This document shows, one piece after another, positions 8,135 to 16,882 of a stretch of DNA of 64,000 nt. Position numbers and translations under genes: made by a program. Each line of letters begins with the position of its first letter. Position 1 is the stretch's first letter. Below the pieces are notes generated by a model. It was not told where the DNA came from, ran no database searches, and was given only the letters and a program-made list of their open reading frames with translations. The stretch comes from Bradyrhizobium elkanii USDA 76 (lineage in GTDB: Bacteria; Pseudomonadota; Alphaproteobacteria; Rhizobiales; Xanthobacteraceae), in contig NZ_CP066356.1 of NCBI RefSeq assembly GCF_023278185.1, positions 5,014,001 to 5,078,000 of the forward strand, written 5' to 3'.

Positions 8135-8926
8135 TCAGACGATCTTGATCGACATGTCGGGCAGGCCCTCGAGCTTGCACAGCAGCACGTCGCCCTTGAC
8201 CACAGGGCCGACGTTCTGCGGCGTACCGGAATAGATGATGTCGCCGGCCTTCAGCTCGAATGCCTCGGACAGCTTTGCGATCTGCTCGGCGACGCTCCAG
8301 ATCATGTTCTTCAGATCCGAGCTTTGTCGCACCGTGCCGTTGATCGCGAGCGAGATCGCCCCTTGCGTGAAATGGCCGGTCTTATCAGCCGGATGGATCG
8401 GCCCGAGCACCGCGGCATGGTCAAAGCTCTTGCCGATCTCCCAGGGCTTCTTCTCCGCGGCCATGCCGTTCTGCAGATCGCGCCGCGTCATGTCGAGGCC
8501 GAGCGCGTAGCCATAGACGTGATCGAGCGCCTTGTCGGCCGGAATATTGGTGCCGCCGGACTTCAACGCGGCGACCAGCTCGACCTCGTGGTGATAGTTC
8601 TTGGTCAGCGACGGATAGGGATGATCGGCGACGGTGCCGATCGCGACATTCTGGATCGCATCCGTCGGCTTCTGGAAGAAGAACGGCGGCTCGCGCGTCG
8701 GGTCCGAACCACGCTCGATCGCGTGCGCGGCGTAGTTGCGGCCGATGCAGTAGATGCGGCGAACCTGAAACACCTCGCTGGCGCCGACGATCGGGATCGT
8801 CACGGCCGCGACCGGAAACATCGCCTTTGGCGCGGCCTCGGCATGGGCCGGCGCGGATTGCGCGGCGGCGCCGGCCAGTGCGAGGGCGCCGGTCGCAAGC
8901 ATCGTCCGGCGATCGAGATCAGTCAT
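8135..8926 (-). CDS. Exported fumarylacetoacetate-hydrolase-family protein
   Basis: 263 residues. Residues 1-29 form a probable Tat signal (DRRTMLATGALALAGAAAQSAPAHA) with the twin arginine followed by a hydrophobic stretch. The rest is one FAH domain: 'RRIYCIGRNYAAHA', metal-binding glutamates in HHEVELV, aspartate in ALGLDMTRRDLQ, lysine in EIGKSFD and the end strand 'GDIIYSGTPQNVGP'. FAH enzymes cleave or decarboxylate beta-keto-type acids with a divalent metal. Most family members are cytoplasmic, so the export signal is unusual. Substrate unknown. No operon partner: convergent on one side, DUF3597 gene upstream on the same strand. Confidence 0.88.
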   Translation of the reverse strand: MTDLDRRTMLATGALALAGAAAQSAPAHAEAAPKAMFPVAAVTIPIVGASEVFQVRRIYCIGRNYAAHAIERGSDPTREPPFFFQKPTDAIQNVAIGTVADHPYPSLTKNYHHEVELVAALKSGGTNIPADKALDHVYGYALGLDMTRRDLQNGMAAEKKPWEIGKSFDHAAVLGPIHPADKTGHFTQGAISLAINGTVRQSSDLKNMIWSVAEQIAKLSEAFELKAGDIIYSGTPQNVGPVVKGDVLLCKLEGLPDMSIKIV

Positions 8927-8977
8927 GGGCGTTCTCCTCGTTGTTCTTGGCCGATCTATAAATGCTCGCCGGTCGAT

Positions 8978-9006
8978 AAAAAAGGGCCCGCGCTGGCGCG
9001 AGCCCT
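8978..9006 (-). terminator. Rho-independent terminator of the DUF3597 gene
   Basis: Read on the minus strand, GGGCTCGCGC pairs with GCGCGGGCCC around a two-base loop and is followed by six T. It lies 26 bases beyond the stop of the DUF3597 gene. Confidence 0.85.
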
Positions 9007-9031
9007 GGCTATGCGCGGGAGGATGATCCCG

Positions 9032-9445
9032 TCAGTGCTTGATGTCGGGGGGCAGCTTGCCGCCATTTACCGCGAGCTTCGTCATCACCTGCTTGTGCAG
9101 CCAGATGTTCATGCTGGCGGAATCGTTGGTATCGCCGGTGTAGCCGAGCTCCTTGGCGAGCTCCTTGCGGGCCGACAGGCTGGAGTCGATGTCGAGCGCC
9201 TTCATCAGGTCGACGATCGAGGTCCGCCACTCGAGCTTCTCGCCCTTCGCGGCAACCGCCTTGTCGAGAATCGGGGCGACGTCAACCGACTGCGCCGGCG
9301 CCGCACCGGCGGGCACCGCGGCGGGAGACGACGATGCGCTGCCGGATCCACCGGCGGGAGCTGCGCTTGTGGCCGCTCCGCCGGCGGGCGCGGCGCTGGC
9401 GCTACTGCCGAAGATCGCGCCCATGATTTTTCCAAAAATGCTCAT
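9032..9445 (-). CDS. DUF3597 domain-containing protein
   Basis: 137 residues: a short N-terminal MSIFGKIMGAIFG, an Ala/Pro/Ser-rich linker (about 15-60) and a C-terminal DUF3597 domain containing 'LEWRTSIVDLMKALDIDSSLSARKELAKELGY' and ending 'NGGKLPPDIKH'. The family is often predicted to be LysM-like and cell-envelope related, but function is not established. Start at 9445 has GGGAG upstream and a good terminator follows the gene. The A/P/S-rich linker suggests the domain is held on a flexible tether. Confidence 0.9.
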   Translation of the reverse strand: MSIFGKIMGAIFGSSASAAPAGGAATSAAPAGGSGSASSSPAAVPAGAAPAQSVDVAPILDKAVAAKGEKLEWRTSIVDLMKALDIDSSLSARKELAKELGYTGDTNDSASMNIWLHKQVMTKLAVNGGKLPPDIKH

Positions 9446-9733
9446 CGTTCGCTCCCAAGAGAGTTGAGATGTGAAGGCCAGACGGCCTTGGCGCGCCTGA
9501 CCGAGGTCGCAGTTCAAGTCTATCGCCCCCTCCATAGCTTGCCAATGCGACATTCACTTAAGCGTGAGTGCTTTTGGCACGGTTTGGGAGTACCCTTGTT
9601 CTACAGTTCGCGACACGGCCAGTTCCCTGCTCTGTCTTTCGCGTCTGGCTTGCTCGTGATCGCTTCGAGAGGCGGCAGGTTTGTGCCCGCGTGCCGGGCG
9701 CCAGATGCGACCGCCCAGAGGGAGACAACGACC

Positions 9734-10645
9734 ATGGCCACGTCATACCAAGGCAATGTCACATCGATGACGCAGAGCGGACAAGGCGCCGCGTCTGCGC
9801 CTGTCATCCGCACCATCGGCCTGTCCGATTTGCATCATGCGCTGCGTCTCGGCTGGGAAGACTTCAAGGCGGTGCCAAGTCACGCCATCATCCTCTGCCT
9901 GATCTATCCGGTGCTCGGCCTCGTGCTTGCGCGCACCGTGCACGGCTATTCCGTGCTGCCCCTGCTGTTTCCGCTGGCCGCGGGCTTTGCCCTGCTCGGC
10001 CCGTTTGCCGCCATCGGCCTCTACGAGATGAGCCGCCGCCGCGAGGATGGCGGGGAAGCATCTGCTTGGGATGCCATGGAGGTATTCCGCTCACCGTCAT
10101 TCGGCGCGATGCTCGGGGTCGGAACGCTGCTGTTCGCGCTGTTCGTGACCTGGATCGCCACCGCCCAGGCGATCTACACGGCGGTGTTCGGCTATGAGAC
10201 CGCGGCCAACATTCCCGATTTTGCCGCGCGCGTGCTGACCACCCAGCAAGGCTGGTGGCTCATCGTGGTCGGCTGCAGCGTCGGCTTCCTGTTCGCGCTC
10301 GTCGCGCTTTGCATCAGCGTGATCGCCTTCCCCATGATGCTCGACCGCCAGGCAACCGCTGGCGAAGCCATGGTGACGTCGATGCGCGCCGTCGCACAGA
10401 ACCCGGTGCCGATGGCGGCCTGGGGCCTGATCGTCGCGGTGCTGCTGGTGCTGGGCACGATCCCGTTCTTCCTCGGGCTTGCCGTGGTGATCCCGCTGCT
10501 CGGTCACGCCACCTGGCATCTCTATCGCGAGGTCATCGTCAAGGATCCGAACGCGCGGCCGGTGATCCCCGAACCGCGCGAGCGCAAGCCCGCCGCGGAC
10601 TTCCCGGCCAATCTGTTTCCGTGGCGGCGCGGCGATCGCGGCTAA
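9734..10645 (+). CDS. DUF2189 integral membrane protein
   Basis: 303 residues. After a polar N-terminus, 'IRTIGLSDLHHALRLGWEDF' starts the DUF2189 domain, followed by about six hydrophobic segments (near 53-70, 75-95, 125-150, 170-200 as a long pair, 235-260) and the family tail 'GHATWHLYREVI'. Inner membrane protein of unknown function, common in alphaproteobacteria. The ATG at 9734 follows GGGAGAC at suitable spacing. Longer upstream open frames have no coding support. Confidence 0.9.
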   Translation: MATSYQGNVTSMTQSGQGAASAPVIRTIGLSDLHHALRLGWEDFKAVPSHAIILCLIYPVLGLVLARTVHGYSVLPLLFPLAAGFALLGPFAAIGLYEMSRRREDGGEASAWDAMEVFRSPSFGAMLGVGTLLFALFVTWIATAQAIYTAVFGYETAANIPDFAARVLTTQQGWWLIVVGCSVGFLFALVALCISVIAFPMMLDRQATAGEAMVTSMRAVAQNPVPMAAWGLIVAVLLVLGTIPFFLGLAVVIPLLGHATWHLYREVIVKDPNARPVIPEPRERKPAADFPANLFPWRRGDRG

Positions 10646-10678
10646 GCGCCGCTAACCCGGATTCGTAAACGTCAAAGC

Positions 10679-10710
10679 AACCGCCGGCCGATATGTTCGG
10701 CCGGCGGTTT
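10679..10710 (+). terminator. Hairpin terminator after the DUF2189 gene
   Basis: AACCGCCGGCCG (10679-10690) pairs with CGGCCGGCGGTT (10698-10709) around ATATGTT, with a short T-run after it. The T tract is weak but the stem is long and GC-rich. Confidence 0.7.
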
Positions 10711-10876
10711 GTCGTTCAGGATCGTCAAATGGGTGTGAAACTGGCGTGGCATTTGCAGCGCTGCCTGAGGAAAAAGCGGCTCGGTCACGAGCCTTGTTTT
10801 GGCCGCTGTTGCCGCGAACATACCCGCCGCCCTTCGCGACCATCGATGACATCGCAGACTCCGGAGTGAATTGCCT

Positions 10877-11692
10877 ATGACCTCTCGCCTTTGCTTTCGC
10901 ACGCTCGCCATTGGCGCGTGGCTCCTGACCTCGACGGCGTCGGCGCTGGCCGCCCAATGCGGCACGGGCACGTTCGAATCCTGGCTCGACGATTTCAAGA
11001 AAGAGGCTGCGACGAAGGGCATTTCGCAGAACGCGATCCAGGCCGGGTTGACCGGCGTCACGCAGGACAAGGCGATCCTCGCCCGCGACCATTCGCAGCA
11101 GGTGTTCAGCCAGACGTTCGAGCAGTTCTCGGGCCGCATGGTGCCGCCGCGGCTCAATCGCGGCTCCGACATGATGAAGCGCTACGGCTCCGTGCTGTCG
11201 CGGATCGAGGAGGCCTACGGCGTGCCGGGCGAGATCCTGGTTGCGATCTGGGGACTGGAGACCGATTTCGGCGTCAACACCGGCAAGTTTCCGACCATAC
11301 GTTCACTGGCGACGCTCGCCTATGACTGCCGCCGCTCCGACATGTTCAAGGCCGAGTTGATGGACGCCTTGCGCATCGTCGAGCGCGGCGATCTGCCGCC
11401 GCAGGAGATGCGCGGCGCCTGGGCCGGCGAGATCGGCCAGACTCAATTCATGCCGTCGTCCTACATCAAGTTCGCGGTCGACTTTGACGGCAACGGCAAG
11501 CGCGACCTCCTGCACAACGTGCCCGACGTGCTGGCGTCGACGGCGAACTACCTGAAGAGCTATGGCTGGAAGAAGGGCAAGGGCTGGGAGCCCGGCAGCG
11601 AGAATTTTGCGGTGATCCAGCAGTGGAACAAGAGCGAAGTGTATGCGAAGACGATCGGCCACTTCGCCACCCAGCTCGCCAAGGCTCCATAG
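10877..11692 (+). CDS. Lytic murein transglycosylase, MltB/SLT_2 family
   Basis: 271 residues with a signal peptide (MTSRLCFRTLAIGAWLLTST...ALA) and an SLT_2 domain over nearly the whole mature chain. The catalytic glutamate is in WGLETDFGVNTG (near 124), and the family motifs 'AGEIGQTQFMPSSY' and 'DVLASTANYLKSYGWKKGKGWE' are intact. It cleaves peptidoglycan glycan strands to 1,6-anhydromuropeptides in the periplasm. There is no lipobox, so it is a soluble periplasmic form, and no C-terminal PG-binding domain is fused. An in-frame TTG at 10871 is a less likely start. Confidence 0.92.
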   Translation: MTSRLCFRTLAIGAWLLTSTASALAAQCGTGTFESWLDDFKKEAATKGISQNAIQAGLTGVTQDKAILARDHSQQVFSQTFEQFSGRMVPPRLNRGSDMMKRYGSVLSRIEEAYGVPGEILVAIWGLETDFGVNTGKFPTIRSLATLAYDCRRSDMFKAELMDALRIVERGDLPPQEMRGAWAGEIGQTQFMPSSYIKFAVDFDGNGKRDLLHNVPDVLASTANYLKSYGWKKGKGWEPGSENFAVIQQWNKSEVYAKTIGHFATQLAKAP

Positions 11693-11775
11693 CGCTTTCA
11701 CACCAGATTGCGTGGCGCAGCGAGGCCAGCCTTCCGCTCTGACTCGATCAACGCTGCTCCAGCTAGGGGTGAATC

Positions 11776-11810
11776 AAAAAGGGCCGATCGCCCCAGGCAA
11801 TCGGCCCTTA
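11776..11810 (-). terminator. Rho-independent terminator of the small secreted protein gene
   Basis: On the minus strand AAGGGCCGATTG is followed by a loop and CGATCGGCCC then five T. It lies just downstream of the gene ending at 11827. Confidence 0.85.
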
Positions 11811-11826
11811 TCGCAATGATCAAAGC

Positions 11827-12099
11827 TTACTTCGCCATGCTGGCTTCGGCAGCCTTGCTGAGGTGCGCGCCGCAAGCGCCCCACTTGTTGTTCAGCATCG
11901 CGTCCTGGGCGAGCGAGACTTCCTTCTCCGCCGCGAATTTGACCTCATTGTCAGCCATAGCTTCGACTGCAGCTTCGGTCTTGCCGAGATTGGCGCCGCT
12001 GCAGCCGAGGCCCGCAAGATGGCGATGCGCAGCCTGAGCGGGAGCGACAGCGTAGGCAACGGCAGCCACGGTGGCTGCTGCGATCAATGTCTTAATCAT
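11827..12099 (-). CDS. Small secreted hypothetical protein
   Basis: 90 residues: signal peptide MIKTLIAAATVAAVAYAVAPAQA, then a mature part of about 67 residues with two cysteines (GLGCSGANL and WGACGAHL) that could form one disulfide, and a helical middle rich in A, E and K. I recognise no domain. A clear terminator follows, which supports it as a real gene. Start at 12099; another ATG at 12111 would only add MDHP. Confidence 0.75.
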   Translation of the reverse strand: MIKTLIAAATVAAVAYAVAPAQAAHRHLAGLGCSGANLGKTEAAVEAMADNEVKFAAEKEVSLAQDAMLNNKWGACGAHLSKAAEASMAK

Positions 12100-12843
12100 G
12101 GGATGATCCATCTGTTGTTCTTGGACAGATCCCAGCGTGATTGCGGAATCTGCGGAACGATTATTCGCTGTTCCCGGCACCGTTCAGAATGAACTTCGCG
12201 CGATACAAATGTGATGAGCGCTGCGCGCGTATCGCGCATGCGCTGCATAGTGTTTTGATTACAAGGCAGTAAGGAAGCAGCGCCGCAATAGCTTTGCTCG
12301 ACGCATTCACTTCAATCGAGACTCACTTCCGATAATCAGCAGCGCATCCTGCGCGACATGCGACCCCGCGACGGAAATCCGTTGCGCACAGGATCAAATT
12401 ACCACTTGCGTCAATGCGACCGATTGACGCGACACCATTTCCTGTCCGAGATCGCAATGAAGTGAATATAAGATCATTTTAACGACAACCGCGCGCATGC
12501 GAATCACGCATGGAACACATCGCTGTGACCCCTCCCGCAACGAGGGACCTCGGCTTGAACAAACGGTCCGTAATTACCACGTAAATGACGCAACCATGCC
12601 TGCCAAGACTTCAATAACTGACTGATTTCAGGAACGTTTTGTTGGAATACTCCGCCTTGATGGAACTTCCGTCTACGGGGCAGCGCTCCATGCGCCAAAC
12701 GGTTAACCGGAACTTACTGCCGCCATGCGTTTTGAGCCTAGCTGCATCGCAACATCGGAACTACCGCACTGCACTATATCATCTATATTCACTTCAACGA
12801 TGAAGCTTTGGAAAAGCTGAATCTGAATTACTAGGAGACTACC
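12100..12843. other. 744-base non-coding gap, AT-richer than its surroundings
   Basis: No convincing open frame on either strand. Composition is visibly less GC-rich than the flanking genes. It should hold promoters for the divergent small genes at 11827-12099 and 12844-12996. A TTAA-N7-TTAC sequence at 12703-12717 resembles a CtrA full site with one mismatch. Room exists for a small RNA but I can define no ends. Confidence 0.5.
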
Positions 12844-12996
12844 ATGTTGCTCTCGCTCATCCGCATGATCCAGGCTTTCCGGGATTATCAGCGCAATGTC
12901 AGCGAACTGTCCCAGCTCAGCGATCGTGAACTCGCCGATATCGGCCTCGACCGCTCGGACATTCCGCGCGTTGCGGCCGGCACCTACAACGGCTAA
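12844..12996 (+). CDS. DUF1127 small protein (YjiS-like)
   Basis: 50 residues. The segment 'YQRNVSELSQLSDRELADIGLDRSDIPRVA' is the DUF1127 signature: a short amphipathic helix then L-S-D-R-E-L-x-D-I-G-L-x-R-x-D-I. AGGAGA lies 6 bases before the ATG and a strong terminator follows. Small DUF1127 proteins in alphaproteobacteria have been linked to RNA turnover, phosphate metabolism and stress; the exact role here is unknown. The long upstream gap suggests substantial regulation of this gene. Confidence 0.92.
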   Translation: MLLSLIRMIQAFRDYQRNVSELSQLSDRELADIGLDRSDIPRVAAGTYNG

Positions 12997-13025
12997 TCGG
13001 CCGCAAGGCCATCTGCTAAACGGAT

Positions 13026-13058
13026 AACGCCCGCTTCCACAGCGGGCGTTGTCGTTTG
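13026..13058 (+). terminator. Hairpin terminator after DUF1127 gene
   Basis: AACGCCCGC (13026-13034) and GCGGGCGTT (13042-13050) form a perfect 9-base stem with a 7-base loop, followed by GTCGTTTG. Confidence 0.8.
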
Positions 13059-13107
13059 TGGTGCGGTTTCAGATGCATATGAGATCAAAACGCGCTAACG
13101 CTGCGCG

Positions 13108-14541
13108 ATGACACCGCATCAATCCTCTTCCCAACCCGTGCACATCGTGGGCGCGGGGCTCGCCGGCTCGGAAGCCGCCTGGCAGGTCGCCAATGCCGGC
13201 GTCCGCGCCGTGCTGCATGAAATGCGCCCGCAAAGGATGACCGAGGCGCATCGGACCGACGGTTGCGCCGAACTGGTCTGCTCGAACTCCTTCCGCTCCG
13301 ATGATGCCGCCAACAACGCGGTCGGGCTGCTGCACGCCGAGATGCGGCGGCTGGGCTCCCTGATCATGCGCTCGGCCGACGCCAACCAGGTGCCCGCCGG
13401 CGGCGCGCTGGCGGTCGACCGCGACGGCTTTTCGGCCGCCGTCACCAAGGCGCTGAACGAACATCCGCTGATCGAGATCAGCCGAGAGGAAGTCGCAGGA
13501 CTGCCGCCGGCCGACTGGAGCAACGTCATCGTCGCGACCGGTCCCCTCACCTCGGCGCCGCTTGCCGACGCCATCAGGCAGCTGACCGACGAGAGCGCGC
13601 TGGCATTCTTCGACGCGATCGCGCCGATCGTGCACAAGGATTCCATCGACATGTCGGTGGCCTGGTTTCAATCGCGCTACGACAAGGTCGGCCCCGGCGG
13701 CACCGGCGCGGACTACATCAACTGCCCGATGACGAAGGAGCAATATGACGCCTTCGTCGCCGCGCTGCTCGACGGCGAGAAGGTCGACTTCAAGGACTGG
13801 GAGACCAACACGCCCTATTTCGACGGCTGCCTGCCGGTCGAGGTGATGGCCGAGCGCGGTCACGAGACGCTGCGCCACGGGCCGATGAAGCCGGTAGGAT
13901 TGACCAATCCGCACAACCCGACCGTCAAGCCGTATGCGATCGTCCAGCTGCGGCAGGACAACAAGCTCGGCACGCTCTACAACATCGTCGGCTTCCAGAC
14001 CAAGCTGAAGCACGGCGCGCAGCAGCGCGTGTTCCGCACCATCCCCGGCCTCGAGAACGCGGAGTTCGCCCGCCTCGGCGGCCTGCATCGCAACACCTTC
14101 CTGAACTCGCCAAAGCTGCTCGACGGTCAGCTGCGTCTGCGCGCGCAGCCGCGGCTGCGCTTCGCCGGGCAGATGACGGGCTGCGAGGGTTACGTCGAGT
14201 CGGCCAGCGTCGGCCTGATCGCCGGCCTCTGCGCCGCCGCCGACATGCGCGGTGCCGCGCTGACGCCGCCGCCCGCGACGACCGCGCTCGGCGCGCTGCT
14301 CGGCCACATCACCGGTGGCCACATCGAAACGATCGAGGCCGGGTCGCGCTCGTTCCAGCCGATGAACATCAATTTCGGTCTGTTCCCGCCGCTGGCCAGT
14401 GCGCCGACCAAGAAGCCGGACGGCTCGCGGCTGCGCGGCAACGAGAAGACCGTCGCCAAGAAGCAGGCGATCAGCGCGCGCGCGCTCGCCGATCTCGACC
14501 ACTGGATCGCAGAGCATCTGCGCGTTGCGGCAGCGGCCTGA
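13108..14541 (+). CDS. trmFO: Methylenetetrahydrofolate-tRNA-(uracil-5-)-methyltransferase TrmFO
   Basis: 477 residues, full family length. FAD-binding [11 protein letters not shown] at 15-25; the GidA-like core '[13 protein letters not shown]' and '[15 protein letters not shown]' contains cysteines at the places used for catalysis in TrmFO; 'NINFGLFPP' near the end is family-specific. The enzyme makes 5-methyluridine at position 54 of tRNA, using methylene-THF and FADH2. It is the folate-dependent alternative to TrmA. The gene is followed after 5 bases by the kinase-ANL fusion gene, so the two are likely co-transcribed. Confidence 0.95.
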   Translation: MTPHQSSSQPVHIVGAGLAGSEAAWQVANAGVRAVLHEMRPQRMTEAHRTDGCAELVCSNSFRSDDAANNAVGLLHAEMRRLGSLIMRSADANQVPAGGALAVDRDGFSAAVTKALNEHPLIEISREEVAGLPPADWSNVIVATGPLTSAPLADAIRQLTDESALAFFDAIAPIVHKDSIDMSVAWFQSRYDKVGPGGTGADYINCPMTKEQYDAFVAALLDGEKVDFKDWETNTPYFDGCLPVEVMAERGHETLRHGPMKPVGLTNPHNPTVKPYAIVQLRQDNKLGTLYNIVGFQTKLKHGAQQRVFRTIPGLENAEFARLGGLHRNTFLNSPKLLDGQLRLRAQPRLRFAGQMTGCEGYVESASVGLIAGLCAAADMRGAALTPPPATTALGALLGHITGGHIETIEAGSRSFQPMNINFGLFPPLASAPTKKPDGSRLRGNEKTVAKKQAISARALADLDHWIAEHLRVAAAA

Positions 14542-14546
14542 CAGTC

Positions 14547-15650
14547 ATGAGCTTGCCGAAAGACGATGACACCACCCTGTCGATGCGGTGGAGCCAGGGC
14601 GTGCTGCTCAAGCGCGACGTGTTCTCGACCGTCGAGCGTGGCCGCTTCCGCGCCGATGACGGCGAGGTCGATGGCGTGCTGCGCCGGCTCGATCAGGTGC
14701 CGTTCTGGTCGTTCGGCCTGGCGCTGCATCTGTTCTCCCGCGAGCGCCGCGCGCTGACCTTGGCGCGCGACCTCGACGTCGGGCCAAAGCTGTTGTGGGC
14801 CGGCCGGCGCGCGCTGGTGCGCGGCTTCATCGACGGCGCGGCGCTGCATCTGGCGAAGCCGCATGGCGATGTCGCCTATTTCCGTTCCGCCAAGGCCGCG
14901 TTGCGCAAGCTGCATCGCGCCGGCATCTGCCACAACGATCTCGCCAAGGAGCAGAACTGGCTGGTCGGCCGCGATGGCCGCGCCTACCTCACCGACTTCC
15001 AGCTTGCCGCATGCTTCAAGACCCGCAACCGGCTGTTCCGCATCGCCGCCTATGAGGATCTTCGGCATCTGTTGAAGCACAAGCGCAGCTACGCGCCGGA
15101 GGCGTTGACGCCGAAAGAGCGTAAGGTGCTCGCAAAGAAGTCCGCGGTCGCCAGCATCTGGCTCAAGACCGGCAAGAAGGTCTACCAGGCGATCACCCGC
15201 GGCATCTTCAATTTCACCGACCGCGAAGGCGGCGGCCGGAGACTGGTCAACGACGCCCCGGTATTGATGGATCTGATCCGCAAGAATCCGCAGGTGCGCG
15301 ACACCGCGATCGTCGCCTTTGCCGACCGGCGCGTCGGCGTCGGACTCTATGCCTTCGTCGAGGCGGACCAGTCCGCGCTGGAGAAGACGCTGCGCAATGA
15401 GCTTACCGCGGCCAGGGGCGTGAAGCCGCCCGAACACATCCAGATCGTGCACGCGCTGCCGCGCGATGCCGCCGGCAAGCCGCGCACCGAAATCCTGCAG
15501 CTCGTCGCCATGAACCAGATCGACCTGATCGAGCCGATGATGCGCAGCGACGCCGATCGCGAGTTCCTCAAGGACATCCTCGAGCAACGCAAGAATCTGC
15601 GCGACCGCTTCAATTTTGAAGTCGCCGAGATGGACCGGCCGACAGGTTAG
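14547..15650 (+). CDS. RIO-like kinase fused to an acyl-adenylate-enzyme C-terminal domain
   Basis: 367 residues with two parts. Residues about 20-185 form a minimal RIO/lipopolysaccharide-kinase-type domain: catalytic loop HNDLAKEQN (129-137) and metal-binding LTDFQLA (148-154, DFQ in place of DFG), preceded by 'ALRKLHRAGIC'. Residues about 237-325 resemble the small C-terminal domain of ANL ligases: 'LIRKNPQVRDTAIVAFADRR', 'VGLYAFVEAD', then ALPRDAAGKPRTEIL with the Gly-Lys of the A10 motif at 310-311. The large adenylation domain is absent. A basic linker (186-235) joins them. The gene starts 5 bases after trmFO. Likely a cytoplasmic kinase of unknown substrate; the ANL piece might bind CoA or an acyl-adenylate-like ligand. 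That is inference. Confidence 0.8.
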   Translation: MSLPKDDDTTLSMRWSQGVLLKRDVFSTVERGRFRADDGEVDGVLRRLDQVPFWSFGLALHLFSRERRALTLARDLDVGPKLLWAGRRALVRGFIDGAALHLAKPHGDVAYFRSAKAALRKLHRAGICHNDLAKEQNWLVGRDGRAYLTDFQLAACFKTRNRLFRIAAYEDLRHLLKHKRSYAPEALTPKERKVLAKKSAVASIWLKTGKKVYQAITRGIFNFTDREGGGRRLVNDAPVLMDLIRKNPQVRDTAIVAFADRRVGVGLYAFVEADQSALEKTLRNELTAARGVKPPEHIQIVHALPRDAAGKPRTEILQLVAMNQIDLIEPMMRSDADREFLKDILEQRKNLRDRFNFEVAEMDRPTG

Positions 15651-15737
15651 AGCGCGCTTCTCGGCGCGTGGCCCTCGACAAACGCGGTGCGAAGCTCCAC
15701 TCTTTGCGAGGGGTAGCGCGCTCAAGGGACAAGTTTA

Positions 15738-16022
15738 ATGCCACTCACCCGTGGCCGAATCGGGGGATATGATTCCGAACGACTGGCGTTTGGATTCACC
15801 ATGATGAACGGCGACCAGGAAATCGAATGCCAGATCAGCGACGCCGCGCTGGACGAGCTGGCCGGCACGCGCGGAACGGCGAGCATGGCGCGGCAAGCCC
15901 AGTTCGTTGCGCTGCGCGACGCGGTCGAGCAGATCGCATCCGACATCTATGACAGCGGCCCGATGGTCAAGGGCGCAACGATCCGGATCTTCACCAAGCA
16001 CATCCCGAAAGAGCAGAGCTAG
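15738..16022 (+). CDS. DUF1488 family protein
   Basis: 94 residues. The centre 'LAFGFTMMNGDQEIECQISDAALDELAG' followed by a helical segment and a terminal 'FTKHIPKEQS' is the usual DUF1488 layout, with a beta-rich first half and helical second half. Function unknown. AAGGGAC lies before the ATG at 15738. Its last four bases overlap the end of the convergent squalene-synthase-like gene. Confidence 0.88.
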   Translation: MPLTRGRIGGYDSERLAFGFTMMNGDQEIECQISDAALDELAGTRGTASMARQAQFVALRDAVEQIASDIYDSGPMVKGATIRIFTKHIPKEQS

Positions 16023-16882
16023 CGACCGAATTCCTCCGTGCGCGCGGCTCGCCACAACGTCCAGAGCGTGCGCAGGCGCGAGACCGGCTTCGGCAGGAAC
16101 GGGTCGTAGTCCTCCCTCCTCGCCCGGTTCAGCTCGCGCCTGACGCAAGCGAGCGGCAGAAAGATCGGCCTCACGCCGGACGGGACATCCGCAAGCAGTC
16201 CGAATGCGGTCTTGAGATGACCCTGGGCCGCGTCCGCAAGCTGATCGATCGCGGCACGGATGTTCGGCGTCATCTTGCCGGCAAACACTTCCTCCTTGCT
16301 GCCGCCGTGCTGCTGCAACAGCTGCAACGGCAGAAACAGCTGCTGCCGTGAGGCGTCGCGGCCGAGCGAAGCGATGACCTGCGCCATGCCCTGGGCAAGA
16401 CCCGCATGACGAGCCAGGTGATCGATCGCCTCCGACGGCCGCGCCACCACGCGCGTGGCCTCCGAGAACAGCACTGAGGCCGTGGCGTCGAGATAGCCCT
16501 CCAGCGCGGTCAGCGACGGCATCGGGTCGTTGTAGAGATCAAACTGGTGCTCTTCGACCAGCAGCGAGAATGGCGAGACCGGCAGACGGTGATTGCGGAT
16601 CGTGTGCAGCAGTTCTGCCGCGACCGGATTGCCCTCGACGCCGCCATGGCCCGCGCCGGCCAGCATGTCGGTCCACCATTGCAGCCGCATCTCGCCGGGC
16701 AGCGGCTGGCTGACCTGCTCGTGCACGCGCGAGACCTCGATGTTGAAGGCGTAGATCGCAAGCATCGCCCGCCGTTCCGGACCCGGCAGGAACAAGGTCG
16801 ACGCGTAGCGCACGAAGTCATGGCTCCGCACCAGATCGGCGCAGAAGGCCGCGCCGTCCTTCGGTGCCTCCGTCGCGCTCAT
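16019..16882 (-). CDS. Squalene/phytoene-synthase-fold protein, NDUFAF6-like
   Basis: 287 residues of the trans-isoprenyl-diphosphate synthase fold (COG1562). The first aspartate-rich motif, normally DxxxD, reads NIEVSRVHEQ, and the second, usually DVGEDARxGRxYLP-like, reads GRDASRQQLFLP; the Mg-diphosphate-binding acidic residues are therefore largely lost. This matches NDUFAF6 (C8orf38), the mitochondrial complex I assembly factor, not a carotenoid or hopanoid enzyme. The start codon overlaps the stop of the DUF498/NDUFAF3 homologue (ATGA), so they are translationally coupled. Proposed role: assembly of NADH:quinone oxidoreductase at the membrane. Automatic annotation would say phytoene synthase; I think that is misleading. 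Confidence 0.85.
   Translation of the reverse strand: MSATEAPKDGAAFCADLVRSHDFVRYASTLFLPGPERRAMLAIYAFNIEVSRVHEQVSQPLPGEMRLQWWTDMLAGAGHGGVEGNPVAAELLHTIRNHRLPVSPFSLLVEEHQFDLYNDPMPSLTALEGYLDATASVLFSEATRVVARPSEAIDHLARHAGLAQGMAQVIASLGRDASRQQLFLPLQLLQQHGGSKEEVFAGKMTPNIRAAIDQLADAAQGHLKTAFGLLADVPSGVRPIFLPLACVRRELNRARREDYDPFLPKPVSRLRTLWTLWRAARTEEFGR

Noticed and set aside
8324..9733. Upstream extension of the DUF2189 frame
   Set aside because: It crosses the FAH and DUF3597 genes on the other strand; the DUF2189 homology and a good ribosome binding site begin at 9734.
12703..12733. EcfG-type (GGAAC-N16/17-GTT) general stress promoter ahead of the DUF1127 gene
   Set aside because: The best GGAAC...CGTT pair here has only 14 bases between the elements, too short for the consensus.
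16019..16882. Phytoene or squalene synthase (carotenoid/hopanoid synthesis)
   Set aside because: The Asp-rich catalytic motifs are lost and no other isoprenoid genes are near; the NDUFAF6 reading fits the DUF498 neighbour.
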